Source of the DNA: Massariosphaeria phaeospora
Lineage: Eukaryota; Ascomycota; Dothideomycetes; Pleosporales
Direction of reading: 5' to 3'
NCBI GenBank assembly: GCA_011032825.1
Contig: JAADJZ010000002.1
Span: forward strand, 1,178,001-1,242,000
DNA length: 64,000 bases
A model generated the notes under the pieces. The model did not search any database, was not told the DNA's origin, and worked only from the letters and a program-made list of their open reading frames with translations. Both the position numbers and the translations under genes were made by a program. Below, piece by piece: positions 53,801-64,000 of the stretch (position 1 is the stretch's first letter; each line of letters opens with the position of its first letter).

Positions 53801-55207
53801 ACTTCCTGTTGGTCGGTTGATTCGTCGAGTCCATCAATCACGCAGAATGTTGGCAGTGATTGAAGCTTTAACACGGTAGCAAGGGCTCCCCACAGCTCTA
53901 CCGGTAGCGGCTGTTCTCCCTCGTCCATCAGAGCGCCAATTATACGATCGACTTGGTCCCCTGGATCCTGTTTCAACAGCCGGGCTAGGAAAGAGCGTGC
54001 GACACTGTCCACGGTTTGTCTGTGTGTATCGGTGCTGGAGAAATAGAAGAAAAGAGTGCGGTGGCCCTCCTTCTGGAACTGCTCAATAATGGAAGAGGCC
54101 AGGATCGACTTTCCACTTCCGTGAGTTCCCGAGATAAGAAAAGCTCTTTCCGCCGTAGAAGCACCTTGACGATCCCTCCATTCCAGAAACCGGGGGTTCT
54201 GTTGTATCCACTGGCAGGTGCCCTTGGTCCGTGACTGGAGCTGGCGGTGATGCACATTGTTCAGTGCGCATGGCCGGAGCCATTTCTCACATCGAGTTCT
54301 AAACCGCCTTTGACGTTCGGAAGCTTCAACTATCAGGCGTCAGAAGATGTCTTGTTGGGGAAAAAGTGCAGTGTACAGTCTCTAGCTTGCTTTGCGTGGA
54401 GCAGCTCCCTCGCAAAAACGGCATCGCGGATATCAGAACCATGTTCTCGAATGCGCTCTCGCATGGCTGCAAACTCGTGTTTGTGTGGCTGGAATACTAA
54501 ACCCGCCAATCTTCCTACTCGTTCATCAGCACAATTGTTCATTCCGGGAAGACAAGGAGAAATGTACTCACGGACACTGCTTCGGCCAAAGTATCGAATA
54601 GCCTGGACCGAGAAGTCGACGATGTCAGTGAACAGCACCAAGAAGGGAATATGTAAAGTCTGGTCTTGTCCGAGTTCCTGGTACAACTTGACCTGCCTAA
54701 AACAAGTCGCAACTGTATGAAGCAAGCGGGCAATCTCCTCGCCCGCTCGTGAATGCTGGTTTACCACCTGAAGAAGGAATTTCAGGGGAGCCCACATTGG
54801 GCAGCCGATCCCGGCTTCGGTCTGCACGACTACATCTACCACAGAGGAGAGGTTTTGAAGCCAAGCCGTATGTTTCTGCAGGCCTTCGAGGATCTTGGTT
54901 GACTTCTTCTCTTTCTGCAATTCCTGTGCTTTCTCGATGGCGTCGACTATTGAGACAGGGGAGCTGATGCATTGTTGGAACGTCTGATCACCATTGGGCA
55001 GGCGAGAGAAAGCATTTTTCGCGTTCTGCACGGCTTCCTTCAGAGGATCCCTGATGTTGTAAGTCTGATGATCTGCAGGCACAAATATAGGGAACTTACT
55101 GTGTTGAAGATGGTACGGACATGATTAGTAGTACCATCGACGTGCTGCTGAAATTCGCAAAAACATTTCGACCCACGCGGTGCGGGGAACTGGGTATCTG
55201 TAGGCAT
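50845..55207 (-). CDS. NLR-like STAND protein: N-terminal Goodbye-like domain, NACHT, TPR repeats
   Basis: Model complement(join(50845..54329, 54377..54514, 54572..55064, 55100..55207)), 1407 residues. Introns of 57 and 47 nt split the N-terminal part; the first intron would be only 35 nt, so exon 1 (MPTDTQFPAPRGSKC) is the least certain. Parts: a helical N-terminal domain like the fungal Goodbye/DUF7708 group (AGIGCPMWAPLKFLLQVVNQ), then NACHT with Walker A GTHGSGKS (about 314-321), Walker B FCVIDGLDES (about 408-417) and LLLARPQAF. A winged-helix-like region with LALIITARRPLRVEEMSYAL follows, and a C-terminal half of degenerate TPR-type helical repeats (for example WYRDTHDRLAQTLDSLGRPE and YTAEQESLALTLYNLNRWDE). 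Such proteins act in fungal heterokaryon incompatibility or immunity-like signalling; the ligand is unknown. Confidence 0.85.
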
Positions 55208-55702
55208 CACGGAGGCTAGAAGGCAAGAATAAGCCACGGGTGCACCGCCCCGTTCGTTGTTCAGCTCGCTTTAGCAGGTTTGCCTTCTTCCAATGTCAGC
55301 CTCGCGTCTGCCTTGGATACGCGTAAACCAGTCGATTTCAGAGCCAGATTTGTAAAAGATGGTAATAACAGACGTCGCGAAACCGATAGGGATGCAAGTG
55401 TTGTGGTCGTAAAGCGGGAGTCGTAGGGTGGTAGCGGGGGAACTTCGCACGGGCCTAGTGACGTGTCTGTCTCTGTGGGGCTGAGGGAACGCCAATACGA
55501 AGTCAAGTCCGAATACCATCCAAAGCAGCTATTAATCAAGATAGCTAAACTCTGCCTCTTGAGCTATACACCTCATAACTAATAGTTTTGCTTCTCCAGC
55601 TACCGAGCTACAAAAAAAGCGTCAACATCCAAACACGCCCCAACACCATGCTCATAAAATCGTAACAATCCATTACCTACAACCCCTCACTCACCCACTC
55701 AC
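55208..55702. other. Intergenic region
   Basis: Between the NLR-like gene start and the end of the chitin synthase gene (both minus). A minus-strand frame at 55261-55539 has no recognised family. The part near 55600-55702 is probably the chitin synthase 3' untranslated region. Confidence 0.4.
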
Positions 55703-58700
55703 CTACTTCCCAATACTGCTGCCCCCCCAACTACTCGGCGCCCAACTACTAACCTTACTACTAATCCGACTCCCCGTCCCACTACTACCACTCCACCAGC
55801 TACCCCCGCCGCCACCCCAGCCACCGCCAAACCGCTTTTTCTTCAACAGGCCGCCGCCCACCAGGCCCGATTTCTTGGCGGCCATCTTGTCGCTCCACTT
55901 GAGCTTAGCCTCCATGACGGAGTGGATCGAGTTGATGATGAGGTAGCTGGTGGAGCCGATGGCGCGGAAAAACGCCAGCCCGGCCACGGCCCACAGGATG
56001 AACTTGAGGTAGAAGTTGGCGTTGATGTTGGAGCCTGAGTAGGCTTCCGAGACGGCCATGGCGAGGATGGCGTTGCTGATCAGCCACACGACCACCATGT
56101 AGGTGCGCACGGCGCGGTAGTAGTCTTCCTGGGCCTGCGACTCGCTGACGCCTGGCTCGACGACTTCGATGCGGTCGCGGAGGTTGCGGAGCGCCTCGTC
56201 GTAGCCCGAGTCAATGTCGAGCTGCTCCGACGGCATTTCGAGCTCGACCACGTTGCCGCCGGACTTGGCTTTGGCGTCGCCGAGGTCGGTCTTGGCTACG
56301 TTGTCGCCCTTGGTGCCCCAGGTGATGTCGTGCGTGTTGCAAAAGGCATAGACTTGCAAGGTGCAAATGTACGAGGGGAGGAGGGCAAAATATTGCGCCG
56401 ATGACGTGAACATGTGCCAGGGGTCGAGGTACAGGAAAGACATGAGGAAGTAGAGGCCGATGGTTGTGGCGGTCGAGATGATGAGGTTGGTGAAGACATT
56501 GTTGCCAATGGTCTTTGGGGCCTTGGGATCTTTGAGCTGGACGACGACGATATACATGGAGGCAAAGGTTGTGTAGGCCATGATGACGCAGTATGCGACC
56601 ATACTCCACAGAAACATTTTCCGCGCGCCTTGGGGTCGATTGCCCATGCTGAGGATGAATTGCATGCAGATTAAAAGCACGCACGTATATCTCAAGATGT
56701 AGAAGAGGTACTTTCCGATATGGTGGCCGAAGGGGTCGAGTTTCGGGTCCGCGATTGAGCCGGCGATGAAGTAGAAAGTCAGGTAGAAGTTGGCGAGAGA
56801 AAAGAAGGTGAACATGAGCGAGACGAATTGGTACACGAACTCAATGTGCAGCAATATCTTGCGCCAAAGAGTGTGGTCAGTCTGCCACACTTGCTTGTAG
56901 TGTAGCAGCGAGTAGACGGCGGCGAAGAAGGCACCATTCAGCCACCGTCGACGTTGCGAAATGAATTCCGGAACGGAATCTAGCAGAATTAGCACAGCCT
57001 TCGTCCGAGAGATCATGCCTGTCCTACCTGGAACATCCGTCTCACCAGTTGCGCTCTTGACATACTTCAACACCCATTGCTCATTGCGCTTGGCCACCAA
57101 CTCCCAACACAGGATACGGTCCTCGGCGAGGTACATGTTAGCAGTGAAGACATCGGCATCCTGACCATGCAATGTCTCGCCCTTGAAGTACTGGCTCAAT
57201 GGACCGTGGCCTGTGTGGTCATTCTGGAGCGCGTGATATCGGTATGCTGAAAGCGCGCCAGGCAGCACAGTGATGTAGCCAAACACGGATTCCAGGGGTT
57301 TGTCAAGAATATTGGACATTTTGTACTCAAAGTTCTGCGATGCAACGAGGGGGTTGAGTAGACCGAGCCAGCCCTTGCCTTTGCCCGCCGTGATCTCGCC
57401 TGCTGCACCAGCAACGGACGAGTCGTTGTCGAATGCCTTCCATAGATGGTACAGAGACTTGGGGCCAGGCTTGGTACCCACGTCAAGCAGAATGCACACG
57501 TTCGGATTCAGAGCTTTGCCAAACGCATTGAAGAACCATCGATGCGAGTTCAGCTTCTTTTGGTTGCGCTCCTTCATGCAGAACATCATCTGGCACGGCA
57601 CGATGCCCTTTTCTGCTCCCTTGAACTTCAGGTCGGAATCCAGCGAGACTTGAGTGGTGTATTCGTACAAATGCGCCGTGACTTCGCGCTTGTTAACGTG
57701 ATTCTTCGCAATGCCGTTTTGATAGCACCCCATGGCAGCCAAAGCGTCCAGCGTTCGAGGATGCACTTTTGTCCGGCCATCGCAAACGACGCATACGACA
57801 ATCTTCTGCCATCCGTCCTTGCCCCATGTTCTAGAGCGCATTCGCGAGCAAAAGTGGGTGATGTTGCGCATGACGCCGTGCATGGTTCGCGTAAAGTCGA
57901 TCTCGTTTTCGTTGTACATGGTGATGCAGATGAACAGCTCCGTCTCGCGGGGATTGATGTTTTGACGGAGCTTGTAGCCGCGGTCAACAAAGTCGTCCGG
58001 ATCGCATGTCACGGCGGTATATCGCATGTGGGTGAATTCGATGTCGTCGCGGCGCGGCAGAAAGCTGTACAGGATGGTCGGAATTTTGCACTCGAGAATC
58101 AGCTCGCCGTTGATCAGCTTGACTTCTTTCTTCGACATGACGGCGTCGCGCGCACCGCGCCGTTCTTGAGCGCCTTCGGGAGCTGGCCCGTAGTATTCCG
58201 TCTTGTCTTCCGAAGCCGTCATCTCATCTGTGAAAGTGTCGTCAGACATGTACGAGGCTCGCGAGTGCAGCTCGCGTCGGTTGTCGGCGCTTTCGGTAAA
58301 CACATCGTCGTCGTCAATGGGGATCGAGCTCATGTCGAGCGTGGCGTTCGAGTCGCGGGAAATGGGTCGACCACCTGCGAATAGCGGCGCTGGAGGAAGT
58401 GGGCGCTTTGGACTGCCCGGTCGTCCTCCGCCATATCTCGACGAGGGTGTCCCCGGTCGCGGGCTTCCGTTCAAATCGGCCGGTTCATATGCGGCCGACG
58501 ATGCTGGGGGCCGCACGTAGTCGGCTGATGTGCGAGTGGGTGAGTACGGTCGGCCTGGCGACGTGCGCTCAGGAGACAGTGGGCGGCGGTACGGAAGATA
58601 CAAGCCCGGCGAGCTTTCTGCGGGTGGCGGCATGCTAGGCGCAGTGTCGAGCACCGAGGGCGCCCTCGACAGCGGTAATGATGATGTTGACGGTTGGTAC

Positions 58701-59232
58701 GAGCGCGATACTGGGGAGATGGGCCTGTGTGGTTCATACAATGGTAAGCGTGGTTCCTGGCCCTGCTTGAATCTTGTGGGGGAGAGACGGTCCGCCAGGC
58801 GGGCCTTCATCGATTTCTTCTTGGGCGTGGTTGGCTTAGCTGCAGCAGGCCGCGACTGGAGGGCAGTAGTATCGACGTCGCGCAACAGGTCCACAATGGC
58901 GTTCTCGGTCGCCCTTTGCTTCCCAATCTCGGACGCATTCAACTTGTTGCCCAAGGTCGCGGCGGTGCTGCTATCGCCAGACAGTAGTGAAGCGGATTCA
59001 GACCCGGACGATGCCCTGTAAAGGAATGACAGGAATGAGCATGTTCTGGCACGCGGGAGAAGAATGCAACGGGAAACAGCGGAACTCACGGGATGTAGCC
59101 AGGGATGTCGTCGACGTTGGTCAACAGGCGCATCGTGGACGCGCGCTGCTGATGTGTCGGGCTGCCCTCGTCGTCGTCGCCAGCCGAGTATGCGGGAGGG
59201 CGTCCATAGCCTGGCGGCGCATGTCCGTCCAT
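55703..59232 (-). CDS. Chitin synthase, class III type
   Basis: Model complement(join(55703..56979, 57028..59015, 59090..59232)), 1135 residues. ATG 59232 starts [20 protein letters not shown]; intron 1 (GTGAGT to TTTACAG) joins DIPGYIP to ASSGSES. Intron 2 is only 48 nt, in frame and stop-free (donor GTAGGA, GTGCTAAT branch, TAG); removing it restores [22 protein letters not shown] as in class III enzymes. Order: a Pro/Ser-rich disordered N-terminus of about 330 residues; the glycosyltransferase core with [37 protein letters not shown] and the catalytic QRRRW (719-723); several membrane helices; and a Gly/Ser/Trp-rich tail. It polymerises UDP-GlcNAc into wall chitin at growing tips. Class III enzymes are specific to filamentous fungi. 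Confidence 0.95.
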
Positions 59233-59585
59233 AGCGAGCGCAACGCAACGAGCAGTCGCAAAGTGTTTGAGACGAGAACGCGATCACTCTCTCCCAAGGA
59301 CTAGTCAAGCGAAAGAATGCAACAATAGAGATGGAGCGTGGAGAAGTCGGCGTGCAGATGCGCGGCAGGACGAACAGCGTTTGGCGGATGCGCGGGAGCT
59401 AAACAAGTAAACAAACACAGCCCGGCGCGGCGAAGCATTGTTCCGGGCCCAGCGCAACCGGCCCCGCGTGCACGGGCGGCAACACGGCAACTTCGGAACA
59501 CCCCGGGGCCAGGAACAAACTCAGCAACGCTCCCGTAGCTAATCAGGCTTGTATCACAGGTACCTCCGCCTGCAAACTTCACTTG
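59233..59585. other. Chitin synthase promoter and 3' end of the monooxygenase gene
   Basis: 353 bp, GC-rich in its centre (59380-59510). No gene recognised; the two flanking genes run in the same direction. Confidence 0.45.
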
Positions 59586-61840
59586 TCACACAAAGACACC
59601 TCGGAAGTACGCCTCCACCGCCTCCCACCCCGCGTCCCCGTCCAACGCACCCACATAGCCCACATACTGGTCCGGCCGCGCAACAACCACACACCCCGTC
59701 TCCCTCGCCACGCCATAGCCCGCATACGCCTCCGCATACCCCTCGTGGTAGCTCGCATCGTCGACGTACACGCTGTCGTAGTCCCAGCCCGTGCGCTGGT
59801 CGAACGGATGCAGCACCGCGGGCACGTCGCGCAGGAGTTCGGTCTCTATGCGCTTGGCCGAGTGGCAGGTGAGGACAGCGATGTTGGTGTAGAGATGCGG
59901 CGCGAGGAAGCTGCACGAGGATAGGGCAGCGCAAAAGGCTGTGAGGCGGGCTTGTTGCGGCGGGGCGAGCACGTTGCCGGCGAAGACGATGAGGCGGAAG
60001 CGGCCGTCGCTTTGGAGGCGCTGTTGAAAGTGCCAAACGCGGGCGTCGGCTTGGTTGAGCACCTTGAACGAGGGGAACCGCATGCCGAGCTTGATGTTGG
60101 TGGCCAGTTCCTGCTTGCCGACGACCCGTGTCTGGGAAGAGACGTCAGTACCGTCTCCTTGCTCGGATGCGTCTCCGGCTTTGGCGACCAACATGCTGGC
60201 GCCGTAGTCAACCGAAAGCCCCGCTGCGAACAGATTCCCTTTGAGAAAAGCCTCCTTGAAGTCCGCCATGCTGACGCCGCTCTCGTCTAGGATATCCTTT
60301 GCGGGCCGTCCGGAAAAGAGCCGCGAGAATTTGTGGTCAAATGCGATCAGGTCCTGGGCTATCCTTCTCCGCTCCGACTGGTACGTCCGGAGAATGGAAG
60401 GTTGTGCGATGCCCTTCACGACTAGGCCTAGCTTCCATCCCAGATTATACGCGTCCTGCATGCTGACATTCATGCCTTGACCCGCCTTCGGAGAGTGGGT
60501 ATGTACTGCATCCCCAGCCAGAAACACTCTGTTCTTGTAGTCAAAGTCGGTGCCGACGCGTTGTCCGATTTGGTAAGCCGTGTACCAGTCACAGTACTCG
60601 TACCTGAGGCTGTACGGAGCTATGATCTTTTGTGCGGCACAGATGATAGTCTCTGGTGTGATTTTCGAGCGGTCCGCACGCCCTGACGCGTCCGGTTTGA
60701 TCTCGTTCAATTGTATGTACAAGCGTACGAGCTTGTTCTCTCGGGGAATGACCATGAGAGAACCAGAAGACGCGCTATGAACGGCGCACCGCATACGGAT
60801 ATCGGGGAAGTCGGTGATGGGTATAATGTCTAAATCGTCAGTTCCTGCATCGCGCAGACGCCTGAATAACATACCAAGCACTCCCCAGATATAGTCCGTC
60901 GGCTCTCCTTCAAGCTGAAATCCCAATTGCCTCCTCGTCCAACTATGAGCGCCATCACAGCCCACCAGGTATTTGGCCCTCACAATCTCGCTAGTGCCCT
61001 GCTTTTCTTTTGCCTTCTCGATGAGCGCGTCTGTATCATCCTCTGCCAGATTGCTCCTGAACAGACCATCGCTCGTTGTAGATCCCTTGTTCTGCGCCGG
61101 GGCTGCCTCGTCATCCGTCAGATGCCTCAGCTTCACACTTAGTGGGTACGACTCTGCCGAGTGTTCGTCGCACAGGTCCTCTGAGATGTCGAGTGTTTCC
61201 GGTACGACAGCGCGCTCTACGTGAATAGAGTCCTTGGAGTGCTTCTTGATGTGGTCGAGAAAGAAGCGCTCGATGCGGCCTTGGTGGAGAACGATCTCAG
61301 TGAACCGGGAAAGGCCGACCGGCACATCGGGGACTCTATCGGATCGTCGTATCACGCCATCTGAGCCAGGGTTCTAGAGCAGTAAGAAAGTGGTGTTTGG
61401 GGCAGGAGGCCGAGATTCAAGGTTCCATACCCACATGCACATCTGCGCAACTATCAGCACCGCGGATATCACTAGCAGCTGATAGGATGAAGTGTGCTTA
61501 CTTCAATTAGATGATTTGCCTCTTTCCAAGCCCGGTCACAGAACCCGAAGCTTTCAAATATCTCCAAGCTCCGGATTTGCAGACCGTCAGCCTGGCCAGA
61601 ATAGATCTTGGTGCTCCGTTTATCGACTGTCCGAGCATGGATTCCACATCGTGCCATCCATGCTGTCAGCATCAAGCTATGTTGTTTAATTCACATTCAG
61701 ATCCGGTCGTAGAGGAATTGCTTACCCGGCAGGGCCAGCACCAACGATCAAACTAGGTGCCAGTCAGTATACCCACATCTTCACGGAAAAGTAACTACTT
61801 ACACATCGCATCTTGATTCTGGAGTTTCCGAGACTACCAT
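59586..61840 (-). CDS. FAD-dependent aromatic hydroxylase, phenol 2-monooxygenase-like
   Basis: Model complement(join(59586..61373, 61431..61442, 61502..61676, 61726..61752, 61803..61840)), 679 residues. It has four introns and very short exons of 38, 27 and 12 nt. Splicing rebuilds VLIVGAGPAGLMLTAWMARC (FAD Rossmann motif, residues 14-33), LIEMCMWNPGSDGVIRRSDR across the 12-nt exon, then GCDGAHSWTRRQLG (222 onwards; DG motif) and VFLAGDAVHTHSPKAGQGMN (GD motif, Asp372). The last 190 residues are the thioredoxin-like domain of phenol hydroxylases. Such enzymes use NADPH and O2 to hydroxylate phenols or related aromatics in the cytosol. The substrate is not evident. All flavin motifs are present. 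Confidence 0.92.
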
Positions 61841-62649
61841 CCTGGGATGATGTCTTCGGAGGATTCTTGAATGTGGATTTGGACAGTACTACCCCGCACG
61901 AGAGAGGCAATAAGTTGGAAGAGGTACAGGTGTTGCGGTGGCGGAAGTAACACTACTTCAACCTTCAGACGTGGAAGTGGCCATGACCAAGCCATGACCA
62001 ACCAGGAAGATTCGTGGAGCGATAGAGAGCTTTGTTCGAAAAATACCCCACTCGCGTAGTGTTGAAGTTTTGAGGGGCAACCAGGCACTAATGGCTGTCG
62101 GATTCGGCATCTTGGACACGCATGACGCACCTCGCAAGCCGAACCCAAGCTTCATTGGACGCAAAGCACAAGGCATGCAGGTAAGAACATGTGGGGTCAA
62201 GGGGGCAAGTGGTACTTTGTATTAGATGGGATAGGGAAAGCGCATCCCCGTGCAGATATTGATTGCCTTCGATCGACACTCCAGCTCTTTTTGACGTCGT
62301 ATTCCCTTAATACTCAAGATGGAAGAGAAAACTCCAGAACACAAGCTGGGACCCTCATGTGTCTAAAATACCGAGCAATGCTTGAGATAGACCGGAGCAA
62401 CGAAAGCAGGGGGTCGGGCGGTATCGGCAACAAACGGCGCGGCGGTGGTGAGGTGCACATGGACATCGATTTGGTCTTGCAGGTGGGGACTGATAGGGAA
62501 GCGCGCTAAGGCTGTATCGGGGAAGGCGGCGGGCTGCCGTTTGTTTACTTTGCACAGCGGCTCATCCCACTTCGCAACTGACTTACACTCACGAGCACGG
62601 CACATACTGAGAAGACCAAAAACCACACCACCGAACTCTGCACGCAGCC
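61841..62649. promoter_or_regulatory. Divergent promoter region, monooxygenase and Csm1-like gene
   Basis: 809 bp between outward-facing start codons. Several open frames exist but none resembles a known protein. No specific binding motif was identified. Confidence 0.4.
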
Positions 62650-64000
62650 ATGGCGCCTCGCAATGCGCTCGCCAACATCTCGTTCACAGTCGACTCGGGC
62701 TCTGAGGACGAAATGGCACGCGACAACCTGAACGCGTTCCCCACGCCCGACTCAAACACCGAGAACCGCGCACCAACGCGCAAACCACGCGGCAAAGCGG
62801 CCCCAATGGCGAAACCTGCGTCGACGGCAAAAGCTAGCACCAAAGCGAAGAGAACAACGCGTCGTTCCAGCGGGGACGACCCACTCAGCGTGAAGCCGCA
62901 GAGTGCGGGCGTCGCGAAGAAGAAGCCGGGCGCAAAGGGCGGGCGGAAAGTGCTGGCTGAGCGAGACACAGTGCACAGCGATACGGAAGAGGTGGACGAG
63001 TTCGACGGCGACGACGCTGTGGCCGCGCCGCTGCAGGAGACAAAGCCGACGAGGAGGGGCCGACCGCCGAAGGCAGAGAAGGCGCAAGAGGAGGAGGCGG
63101 TTGCGGCGAAACCTGGGCGCAAGACGACGCGCAAAACGGCCGAAAAGGAGCCCACGGCAAAGCCAGCGGCCAAGGCCAAGGCCAAGCCGACGGGCAAGTC
63201 GAGAGGTACCAAGCGTGCGCCGGAGCTGGAGCCAGAGCCGGAGCCCGAAGTGCTGGTTGTCCCCGAGACGCAGCCCGACTTTGACGATCCAATGGACATA
63301 GAGGAGTCGATTGAGGTCGAGGATGAGATACCGGAGAGCATGCCTCCTCCGCCGCCACCCCGCCCCTCTGGCCGTCGCAACCCGCCAGCAGCCCGCCCGT
63401 CGCGCCAGCAGTCCGCCGGCCCTCGACGCGCCGGAAGCGCATCTGACACGGAACGCGACCCTGTCCTACGGCGCAAGCTCGGCGAGCTGACCAAGAAGCT
63501 CGAGGCCATGACGACTAAGTACGACGCCCTCAAAGAGGCAGCATCGTCGGGCAAGGAATCCAACTTCGACCAGCTCAAGCGCAAGACCGAGCAAGCAGCA
63601 AAAGGTAGAGCGAACTCTCGCATACATATGATATACCCGTACTAACACAGTCCGCAGAGCAAGACGCCGTCATCAAGACGCTCAAATCCCAACTCTCGGA
63701 AACGCAATCCCGCACCGCCGAACTGACCTCCCTCCGCCGCGACATGACGTCCCTCACCAGCGACAACACGCGCCTCGCCGCTGAGAAGAAAACGCTAGCC
63801 GACTCGCTCGCAGCCGCACACAACGAGAACAAAACGTTGTCGTCGAAACTGGCCGCCGCGCGCTGGTCGGCGCCGCCCGAGGCGAAACCTGTGCCCGGCA
63901 GCGCCATCAAGGCGCGCTCCACAGGCGTCGTGCTCCCGGGCGCCGCCGAAGCCGCCAAGGACGCGCAGTTCCAGAAGCAGAAGGTCGACTTGTACAGCGA
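62650..64000 (+). CDS. Csm1/Pcs1-like kinetochore (monopolin) protein, 5' part
   Basis: Partial: join(62650..63604, 63658..>64000), about 432 codons in the window; the 3' end is beyond the edge. ATG 62650 (GCCATGGCG) starts MAPRNALANISFTVDSGSED. The first 260 residues are basic, Lys/Ala/Arg-rich and disordered, with acidic patches and PEPEPEVLVVPETQPDFDDP. A coiled coil follows (LRRKLGELTKKLEAMTTKYD through LTSDNTRLAAEKKTLADSLA). The 53-nt intron (GTAGAG, CTAAC branch, GCAG) joins EQAAK to EQDAVIKTLKSQ. The last residues, QKQKVDLYSD, are where the globular Csm1/Pcs1 C-terminal domain begins in homologues. Those proteins dimerise at kinetochores and prevent merotelic attachment. Assignment rests on architecture and this motif. 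Confidence 0.7.

Noticed and set aside
57446..58384. 312-codon plus-strand open frame
   Set aside because: Antisense to the chitin synthase core; composition is typical of a complementary-strand shadow.

Overview
The window is nuclear DNA of a filamentous ascomycete. The genes carry short introns of about 35 to 90 nt with GTRNGT-type donors, CTRAC/CTAAC branch sites and YAG acceptors. The gene families are typically fungal: class III chitin synthase, SPT16, siderophore-type MFS transporter, sedolisin, GH62, DUF3176, DUF1996, an NLR-like NACHT protein, and Fot1/Pogo and hAT transposons. Family make-up and the C-to-T style decay of one transposon suggest a member of Dothideomycetes/Pleosporales; that placement is inference. 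No rRNA, tRNA, CRISPR or organellar sequence was recognised.

Layout. 0-3 kb: gene-poor, with one broken M35-like metallopeptidase. 3-22 kb: compact gene block with a siderophore-type transporter, a divergent vacuolar Ca2+/H+ exchanger-like protein, a secreted sedolisin, a D-2-hydroxyacid dehydrogenase with a minisatellite in its leader, two Thr/Ser-rich secreted proteins, and a mitochondrial-carrier-like protein divergent from SPT16. 22-36 kb: transposon compartment. A decayed hAT element (about 23.3-28.6 kb) is interrupted by an intact Pogo/Fot1 element with perfect terminal repeats. A second Pogo element, disabled by one stop codon, sits inside a 436-bp MITE-like element that splits the promoter shared by an Rch1/SLC10-like transporter and a 5-formyl-THF cyclo-ligase-like gene. 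Between the two nests lies an unlisted small gene for a secreted 66-residue, eight-cysteine protein, the best candidate novelty here. 36-51 kb: small secreted protein, GH62 arabinofuranosidase, F-box pseudogene, NmrA-like reductase, DUF3176 membrane protein, DUF1996 secreted protein, and a decayed locus of unknown family. 50.8-64 kb: large NACHT-TPR STAND protein, class III chitin synthase, FAD-dependent phenol-hydroxylase-like monooxygenase with micro-exons, and the 5' part of a Csm1/Pcs1-like kinetochore gene cut by the window edge.

The genes do not form an obvious pathway or biosynthetic cluster. Common themes are cell wall and secretion (chitin synthase, GH62, sedolisin, DUF1996, mucin-like proteins), ion homeostasis (siderophore-type MFS, Ca2+ exchanger, Rch1-like) and self/non-self signalling (NLR). 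Splice models were worked out by eye from donor/acceptor sites, frame and family continuity, and need transcript support.
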